Of a stretch of 11,355 nucleotides of DNA, positions 1 through 6,820 are shown piece by piece (positions within the stretch are counted from its first letter, which is position 1; each line of letters opens with the position of its first letter). The translations under genes and the position numbers were made by a program. Source of the stretch: an uncultured Eubacteriales bacterium (GTDB taxonomy: Bacteria; Bacillota; Clostridia; Oscillospirales; Acutalibacteraceae); the NCBI GenBank assembly GCA_900313125.1, contig OMPZ01000146.1, positions 1-11,355 on the forward strand. The letters are read 5' to 3'. The notes under the pieces are model-generated. The model worked only from the letters and a program-made list of their open reading frames with translations. It was not told the origin of the DNA and ran no database searches.

Positions 1-24
1 GATACTAAGATATGTCTTCTTCAT
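1..24 (-). CDS. ilvN: Acetolactate synthase small subunit, first 8 codons only (partial)
   Basis: An ATG at 24 opens a frame reading MKKTYLSI before the window ends. A strong Shine-Dalgarno, GGGGAGG at 42-36, lies 11 nt upstream, and the start is 18 nt after the ilvB stop. Small regulatory subunits of acetolactate synthase usually follow ilvB and in clostridia often begin with M-K-(K/R)-x-Y-L-S before the ACT domain. The call rests on position and this very short N-terminus. It would be the valine-sensing partner of IlvB. Any other short gene cannot be excluded from eight residues. Confidence 0.55.
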
Positions 25-42
25 AATACTCAATACCTCCCC

Positions 43-1701
43 TTAGTTATAAATGATATCGTCAACAGTGCCGCCGCCCGGAATCATCGGGAGAACACGC
101 TCTTCTCTGTCAACAATACACTCTATCCAAACAGGCGTATCAAGTTTCATAGCTTCATCGAGAGCAGCTTTAAATTCTTCCGCAGTGCGGCATCTGAAGC
201 CCTTAGCGCCGAATCCCTCGGCAACCTTAACGTAGTCTGTCTTTCTGTCAGGCTCACTCTGAGAATATCTCTTGCCGTAGAAAGTCTTCTGCCACTGTCT
301 AACCATGCCGAGAGCCTCGTTGTTAAGACAAACAGAAATGATAGGCAGCTTATAGGTAACAGCCGTACAAGCCTCGTTCATATTCATGTGGAACGAGCCG
401 TCGCCGGTGATGTGGAACACGGGCTTTCTGCCTGTGCCGATCTGCGCGCCGATAGCAGCGCCGTAGCCGTAGCCCATTGTGCCGAGACCGCCCGAGGTCA
501 GGAAGTTATCCGCCTTGACGTGGTGCAGGTACTGAGCCGCCCACATCTGGTGCTGACCTACGTCTGTAACGTAAAGTCCGTCCTCGCCTGCAACCTCGCT
601 GATGATATCCATGATCTCCTTCGGGTGGAGCTTGTCGCCGCCTGTTGAATACGGGATATCACGGCGCATTTTGTTGAGCTCTTCAAACCATTCTGTGCGC
701 TTTGCTTCTTCAAGCAGCGGCTCGAGCTCGCCGAGAACTGTCTCAGCGTCGCCTACGATGTGGTAATCAGCCTTTACGTTCTTGTCGATCTCGCTCTGGT
801 CGATATCGATGTGGATCATCGTTGCCTTCTTCGCAAACTTTGACGGAGCAAGCGCAACTCTGTCGGAGAAACGGCTGCCTACGGTGATAACAACGTCGGC
901 GTCATTTACCGCTCTGTTAGCGACAACGGAGCCGTGCATACCGATCATGCCGAGGTTTTCGGGCATATCCCAGCGGAGAACGCCGGCTGCCATGAGCGTA
1001 TGCGTTGCGGGGATATTAGCCTTCTCGATGATCCTCTTGAGGATCACGCCTGCGTTGGAGTTCTTAACGCCGCCGCCGTAGATGATAACGGGTCTCTTAG
1101 CCTTGTTTACCGCCTCGGCGATATCCTCGATATTGCAGCCCGTGTAGCTGAGCTGTCTTGCAGCCGTCTGCTTCGGTGCAGGCGTATATTCGGTAACGGC
1201 AGCCGTGATATCCTTCGGGATATCAACGAGTACCGGACCGGGACGTCCGCTGATCGCGATCTTGAACGCGTTTCTGAGCGTCGGAGCGAGATCCTCGATC
1301 TTGCGAACTACGAAATTGTGCTTTGTGATAGGCATTGTGATGCCCGCGATGTATACCTCCTGGAAGGAGTCGCGTCCGATAAGGGAATTCGGAACGTTGC
1401 CGGTGATAGCGACCATCGGAACGGAGTCCATGTATGCCGTCGCGATGCCCGTAACGAGGTTAGTCGCGCCCGGACCCGAGGTAGCGAGAACTACGCCCGT
1501 CTTGCCTGTGGCTCTTGCGTAGCCGTCCGCCGCGTGAGACGCGCCCTGCTCGTGAGCCGTCATGATGTGTGTGATCTTATCGCTGTACTCATAAAGAGCA
1601 TCGTAAATATTAAGAACGGCGCCGCCCGGATAACCGAATATCGTGTCTACTTCGTTCTCAATGAGAACGTTAGCGAGTATCTGTGAACCGTTTAAAACCA
1701 T
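43..1701 (-). CDS. ilvB: Acetolactate synthase large (catalytic) subunit
   Basis: 552 residues, full length for the family. It condenses two pyruvates to 2-acetolactate (valine/leucine branch), or pyruvate with 2-ketobutyrate to 2-aceto-2-hydroxybutyrate (isoleucine branch), using ThDP, Mg and FAD in the cytoplasm. Seen in the sequence: FGYPGGAVLNIYDAL near residues 22-36, the catalytic Glu51 in TAHEQGASHAADGYAR, TSGPGATN at 74-81, RFSDR in the FAD domain near 277-281, and the ThDP/metal motif starting GDGSF at 433 and closing with NN at 460-461. The three domains are ThDP-PYR (about 1-165), central FAD (about 190-330) and ThDP-PP (about 360-530). The ATG at 1701 has AAAGGA 10 nt upstream. 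It lies 51 nt after ridA, with ilvN 18 nt downstream, consistent with holoenzyme subunits made from one message. The anabolic, FAD-type ilvB is favoured over catabolic alsS by the operon. Confidence 0.96.
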   Translation of the reverse strand: MVLNGSQILANVLIENEVDTIFGYPGGAVLNIYDALYEYSDKITHIMTAHEQGASHAADGYARATGKTGVVLATSGPGATNLVTGIATAYMDSVPMVAITGNVPNSLIGRDSFQEVYIAGITMPITKHNFVVRKIEDLAPTLRNAFKIAISGRPGPVLVDIPKDITAAVTEYTPAPKQTAARQLSYTGCNIEDIAEAVNKAKRPVIIYGGGVKNSNAGVILKRIIEKANIPATHTLMAAGVLRWDMPENLGMIGMHGSVVANRAVNDADVVITVGSRFSDRVALAPSKFAKKATMIHIDIDQSEIDKNVKADYHIVGDAETVLGELEPLLEEAKRTEWFEELNKMRRDIPYSTGGDKLHPKEIMDIISEVAGEDGLYVTDVGQHQMWAAQYLHHVKADNFLTSGGLGTMGYGYGAAIGAQIGTGRKPVFHITGDGSFHMNMNEACTAVTYKLPIISVCLNNEALGMVRQWQKTFYGKRYSQSEPDRKTDYVKVAEGFGAKGFRCRTAEEFKAALDEAMKLDTPVWIECIVDREERVLPMIPGGGTVDDIIYN

Positions 1702-1752
1702 TCTGGATCATTCCTTTCTGAAAGTAATTTTTGTCGGCGTCTTTGCCGATCA

Positions 1753-2127
1753 TCACAGCTCCGCGATTACCTCTACCTCAACGAGAACGTTCTTCGGAAG
1801 AGTCTTGACCGCTACGCAGGAGCGTGCCGGCTTTGATGTGAAATACTTGCCGTATACCTCATTGAACGCTGCGAAATCGCCCATGTCTGCCAAAAAGCAT
1901 ACAGTTTTTACTGCCTTGTCAAGGCTGCTGCCTGCCTCAGCGAGAACCGCGCCGAGGTTCTTACATACCTGCTCTGTCTGAGCTTCGATAGTAGTTGCCT
2001 CAACAGCGCCCGTCGCCGGGTTGATCGCGATCTGACCCGACGTAAACACGAGCGAGCCGACCTTTACAGCCTGAGAGTACGGACCGATTGCGTCCGGTGC
2101 ATTTTTTGTGTAGACCTTTTCTGCCAT
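1753..2127 (-). CDS. ridA: RidA/YjgF family enamine/imine deaminase
   Basis: 124 residues, the usual length of the trimeric RidA family. RidA hydrolyses reactive 2-aminoacrylate and 2-aminocrotonate (enamine/imine) intermediates released by PLP dehydratases, giving 2-keto acids and ammonia and protecting PLP enzymes from damage. Seen: GPYSQA with Tyr17 (residues 15-20), FTSGQIAINP near 28-37, and the C-terminal signature PARSCVAVKTLPK with the substrate carboxylate-binding Arg102 and Cys104. The ATG at 2127 has GAGG 9 nt upstream. The gene sits 43 nt after ilvA, the threonine dehydratase that generates its substrate, and 51 nt before ilvB, which uses the 2-ketobutyrate product. That placement makes a true RidA role much more likely than one of the divergent Rid1-7 subfamilies. 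It could equally be named tdcF. Confidence 0.93.
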   Translation of the reverse strand: MAEKVYTKNAPDAIGPYSQAVKVGSLVFTSGQIAINPATGAVEATTIEAQTEQVCKNLGAVLAEAGSSLDKAVKTVCFLADMGDFAAFNEVYGKYFTSKPARSCVAVKTLPKNVLVEVEVIAEL

Positions 2128-2170
2128 TTTTATTACCTCACTTTATCAACCCACAAAGTGGCGTTGGTTT

Positions 2171-3367
2171 TTAATTAAGTATAATGAAGCCCTCGTCCGA
2201 AAGCGCTCTGCGAACCTCTTTGATATGCGCTCTGTCCTTCGTTTCAAGCTCTATTCTGATGATGCAGCTATTGATGTCGCTGCCCTTTTCCGCGTGCTCG
2301 TAGTTTACCGATACGATGTTCGCGCCCGTCTTGGCGATGGTCGCGGACATATCGCGAAGCTGACCGGGCTTGTCGGTGAGCTGGATCGAGAGCTTTTCAA
2401 GACGGCCGGACTTGAGCAGACCGCGGTCGATGATCCTCGAAAGGATAGTTACGTCGATGTTGCCGCCGGAAACGACGCATACGGTGTTCTTGCCCTTTAC
2501 GGGGAGCTTGTTGAACATTACCGCAGCGACGGAAACTGCGCCCGCGCCCTCTGCTACGAGCTTCTGGTTCTCCATGAGCGCGAGTATCGCGTTGGCTGTC
2601 TCGTCGTCTGTCACCGTAACGATATCGTCAACGTATTTGCTGCAGATAGCGAAGGTGTTCTCGCCCGGCTGCTTTACGGAGATACCGTCTGCAAAGGTGC
2701 GCACGCTGTCGAGCGTGAGTATCTTGCCCTCGTTGACCGAGTTGACCATTGACGGTGCGCCGGCAGCCTGAACGCCGTAGACCTTTACGTCAGGGCGGAG
2801 CATCTTGACCGCGTAAGCAATGCCCGAAATAAGTCCGCCGCCGCCTATGGGAACTACGATAGCCTCTACGTCGGGATTCTCGTTGAGTATCTCAATGGCG
2901 ATAGTACCCTGACCCGCTATAACGGAATCGTCGTCGAAGGGGTGGATAAAGGTGTAGCCCATCTCGTCCTTGAGCTGGAGAGCGCGCTGATAAGCGTCGT
3001 CATACACGCCGTTTACAAGCTCGATCTGAGCGCCGTAGGAGCGCGTAGCTTCGACCTTCGAGATCGGCGCGATATCGGGCAGACAGATGACCGACTTGAT
3101 ATTGTTTCTCTGAGCGGCGAGAGCGACGCCCTGAGCGTGGTTTCCTGCCGAGCAGGCGATAACGCCGCGCGCCTTCTCTTCATCTGTCAGGCGCGAGATC
3201 TTGTAAGCCGCGCCTCTGACCTTGAACGAACCGGTGATCTGAAGATTCTCCGGCTTGATGAAAAGGTCGACCTCCGGGTTGATCTTCGGAGCGCGGATAA
3301 GCTCCGTGTTTCTTATGATATTTTTAAGCGCAAAAGCCGCTTGATAAACGTTTTCAAGCTGAAGCAT
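2171..3367 (-). CDS. ilvA: Threonine ammonia-lyase (dehydratase) with one C-terminal ACT domain
   Basis: 398 residues. A PLP fold-type II enzyme that deaminates L-threonine to 2-ketobutyrate, the first step to isoleucine. Seen: the Schiff-base Lys49 in SFKVRGA, the SAGNHAQG loop at 73-80, the glycine phosphate-binding loop GGGG at 175-178, and SGGN at 300-303. The catalytic core covers about 1-320; residues 325-398 (LSIQLTDKPGQL onward) form a single ACT-type domain. This architecture matches the about 400-residue single-ACT class, shorter than the 510-residue E. coli IlvA with two ACT-like repeats. The ACT domain suggests feedback control, though effector specificity cannot be read from sequence. 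The ATG at 3367 has AAAGGA about 11 nt upstream. It lies 47 nt after leuB and 43 nt before ridA. The operon argues for a biosynthetic role rather than catabolic TdcB. Confidence 0.93.
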   Translation of the reverse strand: MLQLENVYQAAFALKNIIRNTELIRAPKINPEVDLFIKPENLQITGSFKVRGAAYKISRLTDEEKARGVIACSAGNHAQGVALAAQRNNIKSVICLPDIAPISKVEATRSYGAQIELVNGVYDDAYQRALQLKDEMGYTFIHPFDDDSVIAGQGTIAIEILNENPDVEAIVVPIGGGGLISGIAYAVKMLRPDVKVYGVQAAGAPSMVNSVNEGKILTLDSVRTFADGISVKQPGENTFAICSKYVDDIVTVTDDETANAILALMENQKLVAEGAGAVSVAAVMFNKLPVKGKNTVCVVSGGNIDVTILSRIIDRGLLKSGRLEKLSIQLTDKPGQLRDMSATIAKTGANIVSVNYEHAEKGSDINSCIIRIELETKDRAHIKEVRRALSDEGFIILN

Positions 3368-3414
3368 TTTTTGTCATATCCTTTCACGATTGTTGAAAGC
3401 GGAATTGTTTATGA

Positions 3415-4491
3415 TCAAAGCTCGGCGCAGACGAGGTCGCCCATTTCGCTGCACGAAACTGTTGTAACGCCTTCGTCCTTGCCTGCGATATCTACCGTTC
3501 TGAAGCCCTTGTCGAGCACGGCGTTCACAGCGCGCTCGATATCGTCCGCCTCGTCCATCATATCGAAGGAATAGCGGAGCATCATAGCCGCGGAGAGGAT
3601 CGTGCCGAGAGGGTTCGCGATGTTTTTGCCTGCGATGTCGGGAGCCGAACCGTGGATAGGCTCGTACATTCCGAGCGTCGTTGACGAAAGGCTTGCCGAG
3701 GGCATCATGCCGATCGAGCCTGTGAGCATACTTGCTTCGTCGGATAGGATATCGCCGAACATATTCTCTGTAACGATAACATCGAACTGACCGGGATTTC
3801 TGACAAGCTGCATCGCTGTATTGTCAACGAGGATATCGCTGTACTCAACGTCGCTGTATTCTTCTGCGAGCTTGTGCATGACCTTTCTCCAGAGCTTGGA
3901 GGAATCGAGCACGTTCGCCTTGTCAACGGAATGTACCTTCCTGCCGCGCTTGCGGGCCGTTTCAAAGGCAACTCTGCCGATGCGCTCGATCTCGTGCTCG
4001 GAATAGAGCATAAGGTCGGTAGCGACCGTCTCGCCGTCCTGCTCGAAGGTCTTGTGCTCGCCGAAGTAGATGCCGCCCGTAAGCTCGCGGACGATCATAA
4101 GATCAAGACCGTCCTTGATGCCTGTCTCTTTAAGCGGAGACGCAGCCTTGAGCTGACCGAACATCTTTGTCGGGCGAAGGTTGGCAAAAAGTCCCAACTC
4201 GGCTCTCACCTTGAGCAGAGCCTTTTCGGGGCGCTTTAAGGGATCTATCGTATCCCACTTCGGGCCGCCCACTGCGCCGAGGAGCACGCTGTCACAGTTT
4301 TTGCAGCGCTCAAGTCCCTCGTCCGTGATCGGAACGCCGAATTTGTCGATCGACGCGCCGCCTATGTCAACGAAATCCTTCTCGAAGGTATGACCGTACT
4401 TCTCGCCTATTTTGTCGAGAACCTTAAGAGCCTCGTCTACAATTTCCGGACCTATGCCGTCGCCCTTAAGAACCGTAATTTTCTTATTCAT
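3415..4491 (-). CDS. leuB: 3-isopropylmalate dehydrogenase
   Basis: 358 residues, normal for bacterial LeuB. It oxidises and decarboxylates (2R,3S)-3-isopropylmalate with NAD to 2-ketoisocaproate, the last leucine-specific step before transamination. Seen: GDGIGPE at 10-16, the substrate arginines Arg96 and Arg106 in RAELGLFANLRP, Arg135 in VRELTGGIYFG with Tyr142, Lys191 in DKANVL, the metal-binding Asp223, Asp247 and Asp251 (the last two in MFGDILSDEAS), and the NAD-site EPIHGSAPDIAG at 277-288. The RELTGGIYFG form is typical of LeuB and separates it from isocitrate and tartrate dehydrogenases. The ATG at 4491 has AAGGTG 7 nt upstream. It starts 20 nt after leuD and is followed 47 nt later by ilvA, so it joins the leucine block to the isoleucine/valine block. 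Confidence 0.97.
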   Translation of the reverse strand: MNKKITVLKGDGIGPEIVDEALKVLDKIGEKYGHTFEKDFVDIGGASIDKFGVPITDEGLERCKNCDSVLLGAVGGPKWDTIDPLKRPEKALLKVRAELGLFANLRPTKMFGQLKAASPLKETGIKDGLDLMIVRELTGGIYFGEHKTFEQDGETVATDLMLYSEHEIERIGRVAFETARKRGRKVHSVDKANVLDSSKLWRKVMHKLAEEYSDVEYSDILVDNTAMQLVRNPGQFDVIVTENMFGDILSDEASMLTGSIGMMPSASLSSTTLGMYEPIHGSAPDIAGKNIANPLGTILSAAMMLRYSFDMMDEADDIERAVNAVLDKGFRTVDIAGKDEGVTTVSCSEMGDLVCAEL

Positions 4492-4511
4492 TATTATTCA
4501 CCTTTTTGTTA

Positions 4512-5006
4512 TTACTGAGCCTGTCCGGCTTTTATGGAATTGAGCAGTCCGTTGCTTCTGATTATCTCCTTGATAAACTCGGGGAACGGCTGAGCCTGAT
4601 ACTGCTCGCCCTTTGTTTCATTGTATATGATACCTGTATCAAAGTCAATACTAACCGTATCGCCGTCGCTTATTTTCTCGCTTGCCTCGGGGCATTCGAG
4701 TATCGCAAGACCGATGTTGATGGCGTTGCGGTAGAAAATTCTTGCAAAGCTCTTTGCGATAACGCAGTCGATGCCCGACGCCTTGATAGCGATAGGCGCG
4801 TGCTCACGCGACGAGCCGCAGCCGAAGTTCGCGCCGCCGACCATGATATCGCCCTTTGATACTTTGTTTACAAACTGAGCGTCAATGTCCTCCATGCAGT
4901 GCTTTGCAAGCTCGGAATGCTCGGCGGTGTTGAGATATCTTGCAGGAATGATAACATCGGTGTCGATGTTGTTGCCGTACTTATGTACAGTACCCTTTGC
5001 GTTCAT
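4512..5006 (-). CDS. leuD: 3-isopropylmalate dehydratase small subunit
   Basis: 164 residues, the short stand-alone swivel domain of the aconitase superfamily found in bacteria and archaea; the enterobacterial LeuD is about 200. With LeuC it isomerises 2-isopropylmalate to 3-isopropylmalate. Seen: NNIDTDVIIPARYL near 12-25, the conserved GGANFGCGSSREHAP near 57-71 that contacts substrate, and ARIFYRNAINIGL near 88-100. The ATG at 5006 has GGAGG about 10 nt upstream. It lies 24 nt after leuC and 20 nt before leuB, as expected for an obligate heterodimer partner. Homoaconitase small subunits look alike, but the neighbours leuA, leuC and leuB decide for leucine synthesis. Confidence 0.96.
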   Translation of the reverse strand: MNAKGTVHKYGNNIDTDVIIPARYLNTAEHSELAKHCMEDIDAQFVNKVSKGDIMVGGANFGCGSSREHAPIAIKASGIDCVIAKSFARIFYRNAINIGLAILECPEASEKISDGDTVSIDFDTGIIYNETKGEQYQAQPFPEFIKEIIRSNGLLNSIKAGQAQ

Positions 5007-5030
5007 ATATGTAGCTCCTCCGTTTCTCTG

Positions 5031-6296
5031 TCAATCGGTAAGGTCCCTCGGGTCGGTGATAACGCCTGTAAGCGCGCTTGCCGCTGCAACGGCAGGGCTT
5101 GCGAGGTATATCTTCGAGGTGATGTGACCCATTCTGCCGACGAAGTTTCTGTTGGTGGTAGCGACCGCTACCTCATTTTCGGCGAGGATACCCATATATC
5201 CGCCGAGACACGGTCCGCAGGTCGGAGTGGAAACGGCGCAGCCTGCGTCCATGAATATGTCGATGTAGCCTTCCTTCATAGCCTGACGGTAGATAGTCGG
5301 CGTTGCGGGGATAACGATAACGCGAATGCCCTTGGCAACGTGCTTGCCCTTGAGTATCTCGGCAGCGATGCGAAGGTCGGATATACGTCCGTTCGTACAC
5401 GAGCCGATAACGACCTGATCGATCTTCACGTCGGAGAGAGCGGAAGCGTCTCTCGTGTTTTCGGGAAGGTGAGGACAAGCCACGGTCGGCTCGATCTTAC
5501 CGAGGTCGATGTCGATAACGCGCTCGTACTCGGCGTCGTCGTCCGCCTTGTATACCGTGTAGGGGCGGTCAACTCTCTCGTTGATGTAAGCGAGCGTCTG
5601 GTCGTCGACCTCAAAGATGCCGTTCTTCGCGCCGGCTTCGATAGCCATATTGGAAATGCAGAGCCTGTCGTCAACTGACAGCTCCGACACGCCCTCGCCC
5701 ACAAATTCCATAGACTTGTAAAGCGCGCCGTCAACGCCGATCTTTCCGATGATATAAAGGATAACGTCCTTGCCGGAAACGAAGGGGTTAAGCTTGCCCG
5801 TAAGGTTGAACTTGATCGCCTCGGGTACCTTGAACCATGCTTCGCCCGTGGCCATGCCGGCTGCCATATCGGTGCTGCCGACGCCCGTTGAGAACGCGCC
5901 GATCGCGCCGTAGGTGCAGGTGTGGGAATCCGCGCCGATCACTATGTCGCCGGGAGCGACAAGACCCTTTTCGGGGAGCAGCGCGTGCTCGATGCCCATC
6001 TCGCCGACGTCAAAATAATTGTCGATATCAAACTTGCCTGCAAAGCAGCGGCACTGCTGCGTCTGCTGCGCCGCCTTTATGTCCTTGTTCGGCACGAAGT
6101 GATCCATTACCATAGCTATCTTCGACTTGTCGAAAACGCCGTTGAAGCCGTTTTTCTCAAACTCGTTGATTGCCACGGGCGTGGTAATGTCGTTGCCGAG
6201 CACAAGACTCAGCTTAACTCTTATAAGCTGCCCCGGAACCACCTTGTCGAGACCTGCGCCTGCGGCAAGGATCTTCTGAGTCATTGTCATACCCAT
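5031..6296 (-). CDS. leuC: 3-isopropylmalate dehydratase large subunit
   Basis: 421 residues, the shorter LeuC type; the enterobacterial form is about 466. It carries the [4Fe-4S] cluster and forms the isomerase with LeuD. Seen: the three cluster ligands Cys300 in VIGSCTNGR and Cys360/Cys363 in TCGPCLGG, plus MDHFVPNKD near 64-72 and GADSHTCTYGAIG near 121-133, both conserved active-site segments of the aconitase fold. The N-terminus reads MGMTMTQKIL. The first ATG (6296) is preferred because GGGGAG lies 8 nt upstream; the ATG codons at residues 3 and 5 would place the site farther away. A promoter at 6335-6363 gives it a leader of about 30 nt. LeuD follows after 24 nt. Confidence 0.96.
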   Translation of the reverse strand: MGMTMTQKILAAGAGLDKVVPGQLIRVKLSLVLGNDITTPVAINEFEKNGFNGVFDKSKIAMVMDHFVPNKDIKAAQQTQQCRCFAGKFDIDNYFDVGEMGIEHALLPEKGLVAPGDIVIGADSHTCTYGAIGAFSTGVGSTDMAAGMATGEAWFKVPEAIKFNLTGKLNPFVSGKDVILYIIGKIGVDGALYKSMEFVGEGVSELSVDDRLCISNMAIEAGAKNGIFEVDDQTLAYINERVDRPYTVYKADDDAEYERVIDIDLGKIEPTVACPHLPENTRDASALSDVKIDQVVIGSCTNGRISDLRIAAEILKGKHVAKGIRVIVIPATPTIYRQAMKEGYIDIFMDAGCAVSTPTCGPCLGGYMGILAENEVAVATTNRNFVGRMGHITSKIYLASPAVAAASALTGVITDPRDLTD

Positions 6297-6334
6297 AATG
6301 TATGCTCCCCTTTTCTTAAAGTAACTAATATATT

Positions 6335-6363
6335 ATTATACACCGCTTTTCTTTCGCGGTAAA
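6335..6363 (-). promoter_or_regulatory. Sigma-A type promoter for leuCDB-ilvA-ridA-ilvB
   Basis: On the minus strand TTTACC (6363-6358) and TATAAT (6340-6335) are separated by exactly 17 nt, with a predicted start near 6328, about 30 nt before leuC. The -10 matches consensus fully and the -35 matches at 4 of 6. The spacer carries an interrupted inverted repeat, ACCGC...GCGGT (6342-6360), which overlaps both elements and could be an operator. That last point is inference. Confidence 0.7.
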
Positions 6364-6406
6364 GTATTATTTGTGAATTTTTCCGTATTTTCAGCCGATT
6401 TTGCCG

Positions 6407-6820
6407 CTATTCAAAATCCTCGTCCGTGTAGATTGGAATAAACAGATCGAGTATTTTCGCTAATGCAGAAGAGTATCCGCCAAGCTCGGCAAGCTCGATC
6501 TCGCTTTTTTTCTTTCTGCTTTTTATATCTATCACGTTTTCCGCCATGCGTCCCGAGCGGAATATTTCCTCGCATTCCTCCAATTTTTCAATAAAGTGCT
6601 CCAGAAATATCTCTTCCGGCATATCGTTTTCAAGCTCTGTCAGCATCTCGCTGTACGCCCTGATCTCACCGTCAAACTGCGCTTTAACTACTGCGTAGGA
6701 CATGGAGAAAGGATCTTCGTCGTCAAAGTCCGCGGGATCGTATAATTCAAGATCTTCCTTTGTGAAAGAGATCTTGCGCTTAATGATCTCTTTCAGCGTA
6801 ATATTCGCGCTGCCCATCAT
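6407..6820 (-). CDS. Uncharacterised acidic small protein, coupled to leuA
   Basis: 137 residues; I do not recognise the family. The ATG at 6820 overlaps the leuA stop in an ATGA arrangement, so translation is probably coupled; a second ATG at 6817 is an equal alternative (136 residues). The upstream site is weak (AAAGAG). The protein is strongly acidic, with about 34 Asp/Glu against 16 Lys/Arg, an acidic run at about residues 22-33 (DLELYDPADFDD), a glutamate-rich probable helix at about 60-85, and a short basic patch RKKK near 102. I see no signal peptide, membrane segment or cysteine pair, so it is likely cytosolic. A promoter for leuC lies just downstream. Base composition looks more AT-rich than leuA or leuC, which may mean a lineage-specific gene. 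A structural or regulatory partner of LeuA is possible but there is no direct evidence. Confidence 0.72.
   Translation of the reverse strand: MMGSANITLKEIIKRKISFTKEDLELYDPADFDDEDPFSMSYAVVKAQFDGEIRAYSEMLTELENDMPEEIFLEHFIEKLEECEEIFRSGRMAENVIDIKSRKKKSEIELAELGGYSSALAKILDLFIPIYTDEDFE

Noticed and set aside
4899..5678. Long plus-strand open frame (259 codons) opposite leuC/leuD, and similar ones at 934-1686 and 7768-8481
   Set aside because: They are antisense shadows of strongly supported genes in GC-biased codons, with no domain-like features.
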